From Lewinellaceae bacterium (GTDB lineage: Bacteria; Bacteroidota; Bacteroidia; Chitinophagales; Saprospiraceae), in NCBI GenBank assembly GCA_020636135.1, contig JACJYK010000001.1:1102501-1166500 (forward strand): a stretch of 64,000 nt of DNA, given 5' to 3'. The notes below the pieces were generated by a model. The model did not search any database. It worked only from the letters and a program-made list of their open reading frames with translations, and had not been told where the DNA came from. Numbering within the stretch: the stretch's first letter is position 1; the number at the start of each line of letters is the position of its first letter. Positions 10,301 to 17,131 of the stretch are shown in pieces. A program made the translations under genes and the position numbers.

Positions 10301-11176
10301 GAAATACCTGGTTCCCTGGGTAATTTGTCAAGCATTGAATTGATTCAATTAAACGATAATCAACTGAGTGGTTGTTTTGATGAGACGCTCCGGCCATTGT
10401 GTTCGGTTACTTATGACTTTACAAATAATCCCCAGTTAGCCTGGAAGGGTGACTTTTCTCATTTCTGTAATGGAGAAGCGCAGCCAGGAGCTACCTGTGA
10501 TGACGGTAACCTGACCACAACGAATGATCAAATTCGTTCGGATTGCGGTTGTTCTGGTGAGATAAACGATTGTGGTTCCGTTACGGTGGATATTTCGAAT
10601 TACACCAATCAGAGCTACTCCATGCAACCCGGTGAGCGACTATTCGTTGATCTGTTTGCAGATAGCCCTTTACCTTCCAATTATGAATTCCAAGGATTTG
10701 GTAGTGTTAATCAGGGTACCATAACCTTAGGACCGGTTCCTGGTCAGTTCACTTATGTGATTAATGACGTTGCATCAGCTACCATCCAGGTACCCTTTGA
10801 GATTTGCAGCAAATCGTGTCCTGATGCCTGTAAATCTGGGCTTGTTACCATTCAGGTAAACCGCGACTGCTTCAACGAAGAAAACTTCAACTTGCCCAAC
10901 ATCCTCTTCCCCGATGGCCCGGCCGGAACCAACCGTTACTTCATTGTGGAAACTACCAAGTTATGTGCGGACCTTTACGGGGAGTCTACCACAGCATTAA
11001 GGGTCTTTGACCGTTGGGGCAAAGTCATCTACCGGGATGAAGACTACCAAAACAACTGGAGTGGCACCGATCAGCCCGGTGCTCCGCTAGCAGCAGGAAC
11101 GTATTATTATGTGCTGAACATCCACCATGAGCGGGGGATGGAGCAGGTGACGGGGTATATTACGTTGTTGAGGTGA
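4352..11176 (+). CDS. Giant secreted LRR protein with six LRR modules and a type B T9SS (CHU_C) sorting domain
   Basis: The product is 2274 residues. A signal peptide ends near LPQTLSGQ. Six modules follow. Each opens with a cysteine segment (C-R-x-x-D-S-L-A-L-V-A-L-Y-N-A-T-D-G-P-N-W-T type), carries several 24-residue LRRs of the LxGxIP class best known from plant receptors, and closes with LPWQGDFSRFCAGESQ plus a CDDGDPNTxND/DCGC segment. A beta domain (GERLFVDLFADSP) precedes the gliding-motility/T9SS type B C-terminal domain (FNLPNILFPDGPAGTNRYF, LRVFDRWGKVIYRDEDY, GTYYYVLN). This predicts export to the cell surface and a role in adhesion or binding; the ligand is unknown. The ATG start is supported by the leader spacing shared with the paralog at 11471. 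The LRR stretches are visibly more AT-rich than the linkers and the C-terminus. Confidence 0.92.
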   Translation: MNARYTRWINHGINNLILIILIASFLPQTLSGQTCDRQRDSLALVALYNATDGPNWTITWDLNRPMREWYGVILDSTGCVQKLILNGGRGLSGELPDQVFNLENLEVLELFGNNLTGTISSGFENLTKLRSLNLGQNNFHGQIPTEIGKLSRLNFLNLQNNNLTGNIPIEIFNFTNLETLSLSYNDLDGNIPNNVGKLINLRNLSFAGNRLNGNIPESINQLQNLTSLHLEINHLDGEIPRGITFLDSLWWVSLWGNNFSGSIPEGFGRLEKLAILSLNHNQLSGCIPEDLISKCRVDVDFNANPRLPWQGDFSRFCVGEPQTGAPCDDSNPYTANDRIRTDCSCAGDTISCRSQDSLTLVAFYQATGGPNWTVTWDLNQPMDTWFGVKMNDEGCVTEIKLGANALHGEIPVELGQLGPLRLLLLADNDLSGPIPGSIGNLSQLSQLDLRLNTFAGEIPKELGNLTQLSWLLLANNELSGSIPFELSQLKDLQLLWLDNNQLEGEIPEIFGSMSKLKALWLYQNNLSGALPQSLSNADSLAEFIAYQNQLNGDLPDYLGTLSNLSILKLNDNRLSGCFPQSLASGCFIDYDFTNNSLLPWQGDFSRFCAGESQTGAHCDDSDPYTLNDRIRTDCSCAGDTVSCRGQDSLALVALYNATDGPNWTVTWDLNQPMDTWFGVELNENGCVTCLDLDGVPDCGIVQNNYQSGNNLTGNIPGQIGDLQELKVLSLGFNKLDGIIPKELSRLINLEDLDLSKNNLTSSIPFEIGSLIILKNLDLGYNQLTGEIPNELGELKSLIFLGLDVNSLSGSIPTELGQLTNLEDLGLGNNHLSGQIPKEIGSLYKLKTFRLSFNEVSGSIPPELSKLSNLDILWLNFNQLSGEIPAELSQLENLGTIGLDNNNLEGCFDGSFSAFCSISYGFSNNPKLPWQGDFSRFCAGESQSGAPCDDGDPYTVNDRIQGDCGCVGQAVSCRQQDSLVLLAFYNSTGGLNWNTTWDIKQPMDNWYGVELFDDGSVKSLEIWTNNLTGTLPFEIGNFCNIQTISIGGSQIGGPIPSGIGNLTNLEVLTLGQNELSGEIPVSIGNLTKLKTLYLDQNNLIGHIPTEIGFLINVEDLHLYDNQLTGSIPETIGNMISLKNVRLDRNQLSGIIPPSIGNLANLEVLALGYNQLSGTIPQELGDDSKLNILHMQENLLSGAIPVSLSGLNNLSELFLNTNQLSGTIDKSFGQMQQLRKLYLHKNNLSGAIPSELGGLISLEEFRVDSNALTGTIPSSLGDLVKIKLLVLRDNQLSGGIPASLGGLSNLELIQLNNNELSGCFDDALNSLCSVMYDFTNNPLLPWQGDFARFCAGESQVGATCSDNDPNTTNDQIQMDCGCLGEIVTCRSTDSLALVALYNATDGPNWTVTWDLNQPLDTWYGVELNEEGCVICLDLDGEVNCTNTFNNVPGNNLTGTLPVELFHLDQLEVLSLANNAITGEIPSDIENLAFLRGLYLQDNKISGQLPDEIGNLKSLEMFWMQNNNLTGELPASMGNLSKLIGFTLQYNQLTGNIPGSLGNLENVQWMGLAYNNFSGPLPAELGELSSIQAIGFNNNQLTGELPSSFSKLQNLVNFQLENNLLSGEIPSYFGDFPKLRLLYLNDNRLSGCIPESLLNKCDSSVNLSNNLQLPWQGDFSRFCAGESQTGAPCDDGDPNTINDQIQVDCGCRGEVLTCRSRDSLALVAIYNATNGPKWTKGWNLNTPITSWNGLKFNGDGCLSQLDLSNNNLSGSFPSEIGNLIDLQHLDLSKNNLTGGIPETIGELNRLETLLLFENQLSGSIPDGIGNLIHLRNFQLDYNLLTGPIPLSIGNLGQLEILSMGFNQLNGEIPGGLGTLSHLQQVFLLHNQLTGSIPANLGNAVSLEELFLDDNQLTGSIPAELGQLSRLRILHLYRNGLVGSIPAQLGNLSALTELRLEFNQLGGAIPSSLGNLNQMKLFVLQGNQLTGEIPGSLGNLSSIELIQLNDNQLSGCFDETLRPLCSVTYDFTNNPQLAWKGDFSHFCNGEAQPGATCDDGNLTTTNDQIRSDCGCSGEINDCGSVTVDISNYTNQSYSMQPGERLFVDLFADSPLPSNYEFQGFGSVNQGTITLGPVPGQFTYVINDVASATIQVPFEICSKSCPDACKSGLVTIQVNRDCFNEENFNLPNILFPDGPAGTNRYFIVETTKLCADLYGESTTALRVFDRWGKVIYRDEDYQNNWSGTDQPGAPLAAGTYYYVLNIHHERGMEQVTGYITLLR
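4454..10563 (+). repeat. Six tandem LRR modules (~0.9-1.2 kb each)
   Basis: Module boundaries, taken from the opening cysteine codon, are about 4454, 5404, 6278, 7265, 8498 and 9482. Modules differ in LRR number (950 to 1233 bp) while the opening and closing cysteine linkers are nearly constant, which points to growth by unequal recombination between linkers. Confidence 0.85.
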
Positions 11177-11183
11177 TGTCAGA

Positions 11184-11221
11184 CATGGAGCATGGAGCAT
11201 GGAGCATGGGGCATGGAGCAT
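11184..11221. repeat. Heptamer tandem repeat CATGGAG x5
   Basis: Five consecutive heptamers start at 11184, 11191, 11198, 11205 (variant CATGGGG) and 11212, beginning 8 bases after the LRR gene stop. A degraded version (GCATGG at several positions, 14711-14740) follows the second LRR gene. The rest of 11222-11426 is AT-rich with nothing else I can support. Confidence 0.8.
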
Positions 11222-11425
11222 AGTGAGTAATGAGCAATGTGACAGTATGGTAATAGTCAGATCAGGAATATTTTTCTTGCTTTTACAATTTAGGAAACTG
11301 TAGTCCAGTCAATGAAATCCTGTGATTGACCTCATGGAAATTTAGCTTTACATCATGGATTTATTTTTTTGGGACTCTTAAATTTATACCCACTCTAAGA
11401 ATAGTTTTAGAACATTGAATGTCCC

Positions 11426-11470
11426 TGTTAACATGAAATAAAAAATGGCAATACACCCTAAAGTGAATTG
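11426..11470 (+). promoter_or_regulatory. Leader element, second copy
   Basis: This is the counterpart of 4307-4351: TGTTAACAT at 11426-11434 and GCAATACACCC at 11448-11458, offset from the first copy by exactly 7119 bases without gaps. The match places the true start at the ATG at 11471 rather than the TTG at 11468. Confidence 0.55.
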
Positions 11471-14400
11471 ATGAAAAATTGGTTTACACAACGATCAGGC
11501 TGGAAGTTGAGGATTAAGCTACTCATTCTTCTTTTCGGATACCTAACGCAGAGCGGAAGGGCCCAAACCTGTGAACGGCAAAGAGACTCTCTGGCTCTGG
11601 TGGCCCTTTATAATTCGACCAATGGACCAAACTGGTCGGTAACCTGGGATTTGAATCAACCGATTAATGCCTGGTATGGGGTTGAATTGAATGATGCGGG
11701 CTGTTTGAGAAGTCTCATACTGAATAATAATGGCTTGAAAGGCAGTATTCCTCCGGAAATAGGGAATTTTGAGAATGTGCTTCAGATTAAGATGGATGAT
11801 AATGCTTTGGTTGGATCCTTGCCAGATAAATTGTATGATCTTGCGTTAATAGAAACATTAAGTCTCCTGAATAATCAACTATCTGGTGAATTATCAAGTA
11901 TAGTTGATCATTTGAAAAGCATAGGAACACTTAATTTGATGGGCAATCAATTCAGCGGACCAATACCAAAAGAGATAGGTAATCTACACCACATAACGTG
12001 GTTGGGATTGAATAATAATCAATTTTCAGGTGAAATACCTCATGAAATCGGGCAATTGACAACGCTTGGAAGTCTTTGGGCATCATTTAATCAATTATCA
12101 GGTCCTATTCCGGAAGAGTTTGGTAATATGGTGAACTTAAGTCAGCTTACTTTGTCTCAGAATAATTTGTCCGGGGGTATTCCCAGTTCTTTAGGTAATT
12201 TACCCAACCTTACATTCCTTTACCTTGACGGTAATAACCTTACGGGAGAAATTCCTGCCACGTTTAGTAATTTACAATCTATGCATTCACTATTTCTTCA
12301 TAATAACAATTTGGAGGGATGTTATCCGGAAGGGCTATGTTATTTGGCATTAGAAGATAGGCGCGGAGGCTATTGTCAAGGTGCTTATGAAGGATGTCAA
12401 TTTAATTTTAGAAATAACCTCAAGTTGCCATGGCAAGGTGACTTCTCTAAATTCTGCGCCGGTGAATCACAGACTGGTGCTACCTGTGATGATTCTTATC
12501 CCTATACATTAAATGATCGAATTCGGGCTGACTGTTCCTGTGCGGGAGATACTATTTCTTGTCGAAACCAGGATTCCGTGGCATTGGTAGCCTTGTACGA
12601 TGCGACGGATGGACCAAACTGGACGGTATCCTGGGATTTGAATCAACCGATGAATACCTGGTATGGGGTGGAGTTGAATGCGGAAGGTTGTGTGCAGTGC
12701 ATTGATATGGATGGCGTCTTTGATTGTGGTGAGGCAGGAAGTGACTTTCCCGGAAATAATTTAAATGGAATTATTCCACCTGAAATTGGGGACCTCTCTA
12801 GCCTTCAATATTTGATCCTAAACAATAACCATTTAAGCGGTTCGATCCCTCCTCAGATTGGAAACCTAACAAATTTGGTATTACTGAATCTGAGCTCTAA
12901 TAATTTAAGTGGCAATCTGCCATCTGAGACTGGCGATTTATCCTCTATGAAACATTTAAAGATTGCTTCAAATCAAATATCTGGCCAAATTCCAGGCCAA
13001 ATTGGGAACTTGATAAATGCAGAAGTGATCGATCTAAGGTTCAATCAGCTTTCAGGACCGATTCCACCGACTCTCGGAAATTTGAAAAAGCTTTATGGGT
13101 TGACGGTTGGCTTTAATCAATTATCTGGGCCTATTCCTGCTAGCTTGTCTGGTCTAAGTAATATCAATTGGCTGGACCTTAGTAACAACGACTTATCTGG
13201 CGAAATACCAAATTCTTTAGGTGACTTAACAACATTGCGTTTTTTGGGGATAGGCGTAAATCAACTCATCGGCCCAATACCAGCCTCCTTTGCTTCTCTT
13301 AATTTAATCAATATTCAAGCTGAAGAAAACCAGCTCTCCGGTGAGATTCCTGCTTTTTTTGGAGATTATCCCAGTCTTCAATTACTTTCTCTTCGAGATA
13401 ATAATTTTACGGGTTGCTTTCCGGAGAATTTGCTCAGCAAATGCAACATTACCGTAGATGCTACGCAAAATCCTGAACTCCCCTGGCAAGGCGACTTCTC
13501 GCGTTTCTGTGCTGGGGAATCACAAACCGGAGCACCCTGTGATGATGGTGACCCCAATACGATTAATGATCAAGTTCAGAGTGATTGTCGCTGTAAAGGT
13601 TCGATAAGTATTGGAGCTGATTGTGATGATGCAATCATAATATCGGACACTGGGAGAATTGTTATTGATACATTGTATGGCCCTGGTAAAAAACGTGAAT
13701 TTAATGGATTTAATTGTTTCAATATAGTTGGTATAGATAGTGAAACAAACTCAAAATGGTTTGAATTTTATTGTGACTCTTCAAAGGAATTAAACTTTAC
13801 TATTACTCCACTAAATAATGCGGATGACATTGATTTTGTATTTTTTGAGCTTCCGAATGGATTTTTTGATTGTGATTCGTTGATAGTTTTAAGATGCATG
13901 GCTTCATCATGTGCGGGACCCACTGGCCTAAGAGGTGATTCTGAAGATAGTTCTGAATTGCCAGATTGTAAAAATGGACAAGATGGTTGGTTATCTACCG
14001 TCTGGATTGAACGTGGTAAATATTACGGTATAGCTGTAAACAATTTTACGGGATCCGGCGGTTTTATATTGGATTTTAATGTAGAGTCTAATAGGACCGA
14101 TTGTAACTCACTTACATTCGATATTGAAAAATACGAGCAAAGATATGCAGTGCCACCTGGAGAGCGTTTATTTGTGGATCTGTTTGCCGATAGCCCTTTG
14201 AGTGCCAGTTTTGTCTTTAATGGATATGGTAGTGTTAACCAGGGTACCATTAACTTAGGACCAGTACCTGGACAGTTCAGTTTCGTTCTGGACGGTGTTA
14301 CTTCGGCTACGATTCAGGTGCCTTTTGAAATTTGTAGCTATGTCTGTCGTGATGTATGCGCTAATGGATTTATTACCATTGAGGTGAATCGAGACTGCTT

Positions 14401-14704
14401 CAACGAGGAAAACTTCAACTTGCCTAACATCCTCTTCCCGGATGGCCCGGCCGGCACTAACCGGTATTTCATCGTCGAGACCACGAAACTATGCGCGGAC
14501 CTCTATGGTGAATCTACGACAGCTCTGCGTGTATTTGATCGTTGGGGTAAAATCATCTACCGGGATGAAGACTATCAAAACACCTGGAGTGGCACCGATC
14601 AGTCCGGTGCACCATTGCCTGCTGGTACCTATTATTATGTGCTGAACGTCCGCCATGAGCGGGGGATGGAGCAGGTGACGGGGTATATTACGTTATTGAG
14701 GTGA
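11471..14704 (+). CDS. Secreted LRR protein, paralog of the upstream giant, with type B T9SS sorting domain
   Basis: About 1077 residues. A signal peptide ends at QSGRAQ. There are two LRR modules of the same design as the upstream gene (openings CERQRDSLALVALYNSTNG and CRNQDSVALVALYDATDG; closings LPWQGDF...CAGESQTGA). An extra domain absent from the upstream gene follows (about 13,600-14,090; beta-rich, several Cys, contains DDIDFVFFELPNG), resembling the pre-peptidase-like modules seen in other T9SS cargo. The shared beta domain and CHU_C-type tail then complete the protein. The last ~330 bases are nearly identical to the upstream gene, implying recent duplication or gene conversion. Probably another cell-surface binding or adhesion protein; the ligand is unknown. 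Confidence 0.9.
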   Translation: MKNWFTQRSGWKLRIKLLILLFGYLTQSGRAQTCERQRDSLALVALYNSTNGPNWSVTWDLNQPINAWYGVELNDAGCLRSLILNNNGLKGSIPPEIGNFENVLQIKMDDNALVGSLPDKLYDLALIETLSLLNNQLSGELSSIVDHLKSIGTLNLMGNQFSGPIPKEIGNLHHITWLGLNNNQFSGEIPHEIGQLTTLGSLWASFNQLSGPIPEEFGNMVNLSQLTLSQNNLSGGIPSSLGNLPNLTFLYLDGNNLTGEIPATFSNLQSMHSLFLHNNNLEGCYPEGLCYLALEDRRGGYCQGAYEGCQFNFRNNLKLPWQGDFSKFCAGESQTGATCDDSYPYTLNDRIRADCSCAGDTISCRNQDSVALVALYDATDGPNWTVSWDLNQPMNTWYGVELNAEGCVQCIDMDGVFDCGEAGSDFPGNNLNGIIPPEIGDLSSLQYLILNNNHLSGSIPPQIGNLTNLVLLNLSSNNLSGNLPSETGDLSSMKHLKIASNQISGQIPGQIGNLINAEVIDLRFNQLSGPIPPTLGNLKKLYGLTVGFNQLSGPIPASLSGLSNINWLDLSNNDLSGEIPNSLGDLTTLRFLGIGVNQLIGPIPASFASLNLINIQAEENQLSGEIPAFFGDYPSLQLLSLRDNNFTGCFPENLLSKCNITVDATQNPELPWQGDFSRFCAGESQTGAPCDDGDPNTINDQVQSDCRCKGSISIGADCDDAIIISDTGRIVIDTLYGPGKKREFNGFNCFNIVGIDSETNSKWFEFYCDSSKELNFTITPLNNADDIDFVFFELPNGFFDCDSLIVLRCMASSCAGPTGLRGDSEDSSELPDCKNGQDGWLSTVWIERGKYYGIAVNNFTGSGGFILDFNVESNRTDCNSLTFDIEKYEQRYAVPPGERLFVDLFADSPLSASFVFNGYGSVNQGTINLGPVPGQFSFVLDGVTSATIQVPFEICSYVCRDVCANGFITIEVNRDCFNEENFNLPNILFPDGPAGTNRYFIVETTKLCADLYGESTTALRVFDRWGKIIYRDEDYQNTWSGTDQSGAPLPAGTYYYVLNVRHERGMEQVTGYITLLR

Positions 14705-14805
14705 TGGACAGGCATGGGGCATTTTGCATGGTGCATGGGTATTCATTGAAGACGGCGAATGCAGATCTTTGTAACATCAGTAATTTAATGCCTTATCCTT
14801 AGCAC

Positions 14806-15819
14806 TTACTTTTTTATCAAATTTATGATGAGTTTTTGGATTGTGCCTCTTTGTTCAGGAAGGCTTTGAGCTATCAATAAAGCCAATGTAACAAGGGTGT
14901 TTTCGCTAATTTTTCGTTCTCCATTGTCATTAAAGTGGAATTTATTTTGTTCAAGAAACCAAACGAATAAGAATGAACCTATCCTTTTATTACCGTCACT
15001 GAAGGGATGTCCTTTTATAATGGAATAAAGCAATTGTACTGATTGCTCTTCGATAGTTGGATATGCTAACTCACCAAAAACAGTCTGTGAAATACTTCCC
15101 AAAATACCTTTAAACGAATCATCCTTTTCATTGCCAAAAAGTTCACTTGCCTCTCCTCTTTTCAATAAATCAGATTTTAGTTTTTCAATGGCGACCTTTA
15201 CATCTCTATAGTTAATTAGATAGATTACTTCCCTATTGAGATTATCAGAAACTAGCTCATCTTTGTCATATTTTTCGAGTAGCTCAAATGATTTCGAATA
15301 GTGTGATATTATAGAAAGGAAGCCATCGGTGATTGCTTTTTGTTTTTCAAAAAATTCTTCATTGAGACTATTTAATTCCTTTTGTAAAACTGCAACCCTG
15401 TTTTGCTCTTTCTCCAGGAGTTTTTTATTGATCGAATAACCTTTGAGAAGGTATTCTTTAAGTTTTTGAGTTGCCCATTTCCTGAATTCGGTGCCAACCT
15501 GTGATTTGACACGATAGCCGACTGAAATGATAACATCTAAGTTGTAGTAGGCAACTTTTCTTGATACTTCTCGTTCTCCTTCCTTTTGAACTTGGCGGAA
15601 TTCCCGCCAAGTTGATTCTTTAGTAAGTTCTCCTTCTTTGTACAGGTTCTTAATATGCTCTCCAATTGTTCTTCTAGCTTTTCCAAACAAGTCCATTATT
15701 TGTTGTTCTGAAGCCCAAACAGTGTCATGTTCACCATCAAGAACAACCTGGAATTCAGTATAACCATCTTTTGGTTTGAAAACTACAACTTCACTGTTTA
15801 TAATATCAGGAAGACTCAT
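14806..15819 (-). CDS. RhuM-Fic/Doc fusion protein
   Basis: 337 residues, ATG start. Residues ~14-130 match the RhuM family (contains YYNLDVIISVGYRVKSQVG, then EFRKWATQKLKEYLLKGY). A coiled-coil-like linker (~135-165) leads to a C-terminal Fic/Doc domain with the motif HPFSDGNKRIG at 271-281. Fic enzymes transfer AMP or other phosphate-containing groups to target proteins, and the NKR form is Doc-like. Such proteins occur in genomic islands and some act as toxins or regulators. No separate antitoxin gene is visible next to it, so an internal or distant inhibitor is possible. It stands alone between T9SS-related genes and has a perfect palindrome upstream, which suggests self-regulation. Its target is unknown. 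Confidence 0.85.
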   Translation of the reverse strand: MSLPDIINSEVVVFKPKDGYTEFQVVLDGEHDTVWASEQQIMDLFGKARRTIGEHIKNLYKEGELTKESTWREFRQVQKEGEREVSRKVAYYNLDVIISVGYRVKSQVGTEFRKWATQKLKEYLLKGYSINKKLLEKEQNRVAVLQKELNSLNEEFFEKQKAITDGFLSIISHYSKSFELLEKYDKDELVSDNLNREVIYLINYRDVKVAIEKLKSDLLKRGEASELFGNEKDDSFKGILGSISQTVFGELAYPTIEEQSVQLLYSIIKGHPFSDGNKRIGSFLFVWFLEQNKFHFNDNGERKISENTLVTLALLIAQSLPEQRGTIQKLIINLIKK

Positions 15820-15883
15820 ATTTGAATTGTATCGTTCTACAAATGAAGTTTTTTTATATACTTCTTCAATACCTTTGTGTAAG

Positions 15884-15900
15884 ACTACATATTATGTAGT
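15884..15900. promoter_or_regulatory. Perfect inverted repeat upstream of the RhuM-Fic gene
   Basis: ACTACATA-T-TATGTAGT has 8-bp arms and a 1-bp centre, 65 bp upstream of the RhuM-Fic ATG. It has operator-like size and symmetry. No binding protein is identified. Confidence 0.5.
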
Positions 15901-16026
15901 AAACCGCAAATAAATTATAATTTCCATATTCCATTCATTTGATCTATCCATTAGATGCTTCTCTCCTCGGCTGACCTACCTGACTGAAATCGATCGGGCG
16001 GGTATGACATTTAGTAGTAAATAGTA

Positions 16027-16980
16027 TCAACGCGTAGAAAAAGCAACTGACATGAACAATTCGTGGGTCATGCCCAGGACACTCGACAGTTCGCTGAAGC
16101 TTTGATTAAATGCATAGCCGAACCGGTAATTGTTTAGGGAGTTGATGTTTTCCCCTAAGGATAATCCTGCCTGGAAGTGAAAGGTCTTTTCGGTGGAGAA
16201 GCCGACACCCAGCCAGAATTCTTCGGACAATTGAGCCCGGATCATTCCATCCACATGCAAGCCGGAGGTTTCTACATAACGAACCCACACACTGGGCTCT
16301 ATATAAGAAGTCTCTGAAGTGTATTTGATGTAGCCCATGGTTGCATAATAATGCGGTACACGGCGGACACCACGGTATTCCCGGTTGCCCACGTTCAGAT
16401 AACCCTGAAATGAAAAGAACTGAGGGATGGATAGGCCTCCATAGATGTTGTCGTCGTTATTTAGTTGTTTTTGGGCAAATACCCCGATCCCAATATCCGG
16501 GTACCACTGGCTCTGCAAGTCATCCAGCGGTATCTCGGTGATATCGTTCGCCCGGATGTCATCCATATCGATCCCCAGGTAATTCATGCCGATTGAGAGT
16601 GCACCGGATATGCCACCATAATAGGGATCGCGGGAGAAAACGGTACCTAATTGGCCATACAAACTGGTTTGGCGGGTGGAGCCCAGCCGGTCCTGCATCA
16701 GATAGCCGCCGGTAATCAAATGGGCATTGCCGTCATTGCGGGTGATCCAGTGTCCATGCATCAGAGCCGTAGAAGGAGCCCCTTTCAAGCGTGTCCATTG
16801 TTGCCGGTAAGCAAGACCTGCCTTGGCATTCTGGTCGTAGAGAAAATATTCATGATGAATGACAGCTGGATTTAGGACTGCGTGATAGTCCTGGTAAAAG
16901 GTGAATTGAGGTAATTGCTGTGCCTTGATGGAAGGGATGACAGCCCAGAAAAGAATCCAGCAAAGCCATTTTTTATGCAT
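16027..16980 (-). CDS. PorP/SprF-family T9SS outer-membrane protein
   Basis: 317 residues from the ATG at 16980; the upstream in-frame TTG at 17016 would put 12 residues before a clear signal peptide (MHKKWLCWILFWAVIPSIKAQ). The mature start (LPQFTFYQDYHAVLNPAV) and the following repeated beta strands match the PorP/SprF family, outer-membrane beta-barrel proteins tied to type IX secretion and gliding. Members are often paired with a giant surface adhesin, so the LRR proteins encoded 2-12 kb away are possible clients, although they are on the opposite strand and separated by the RhuM-Fic gene. Confidence 0.9.
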   Translation of the reverse strand: MHKKWLCWILFWAVIPSIKAQQLPQFTFYQDYHAVLNPAVIHHEYFLYDQNAKAGLAYRQQWTRLKGAPSTALMHGHWITRNDGNAHLITGGYLMQDRLGSTRQTSLYGQLGTVFSRDPYYGGISGALSIGMNYLGIDMDDIRANDITEIPLDDLQSQWYPDIGIGVFAQKQLNNDDNIYGGLSIPQFFSFQGYLNVGNREYRGVRRVPHYYATMGYIKYTSETSYIEPSVWVRYVETSGLHVDGMIRAQLSEEFWLGVGFSTEKTFHFQAGLSLGENINSLNNYRFGYAFNQSFSELSSVLGMTHELFMSVAFSTR

Positions 16981-16997
16981 GGTCAATACATTCCAGT

Positions 16998-17005
16998 CAA
17001 AGGTA
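16998..17005 (-). promoter_or_regulatory. Candidate Bacteroidota -7 box for the PorP/SprF gene
   Basis: On the minus strand this reads TACCTTTG, matching the TAnnTTTG consensus. No convincing TTG at -33 was found, and the implied leader is only about a dozen bases. Weak support. Confidence 0.3.
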
Positions 17006-17131
17006 GCTAAATTCAATTTTTGTGCCTAATATACTGTAAACACACTTGTGATTTCAAATCCAATTACGCGGCAAAGCACTTCAGAATTATGCCTTCATTC
17101 CTTACCTTCATTGGCCTAAATAAAGAAGTCG

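Noticed and set aside
4454..10563. Regularly spaced near-identical segments that could suggest a CRISPR or satellite array.
   Set aside because: They are coding linkers between LRR modules in one intact frame, with spacing near 1 kb.
11184..11221. Short tandem repeat considered as a CRISPR-like array.
   Set aside because: Units are 7 bp with no spacers.
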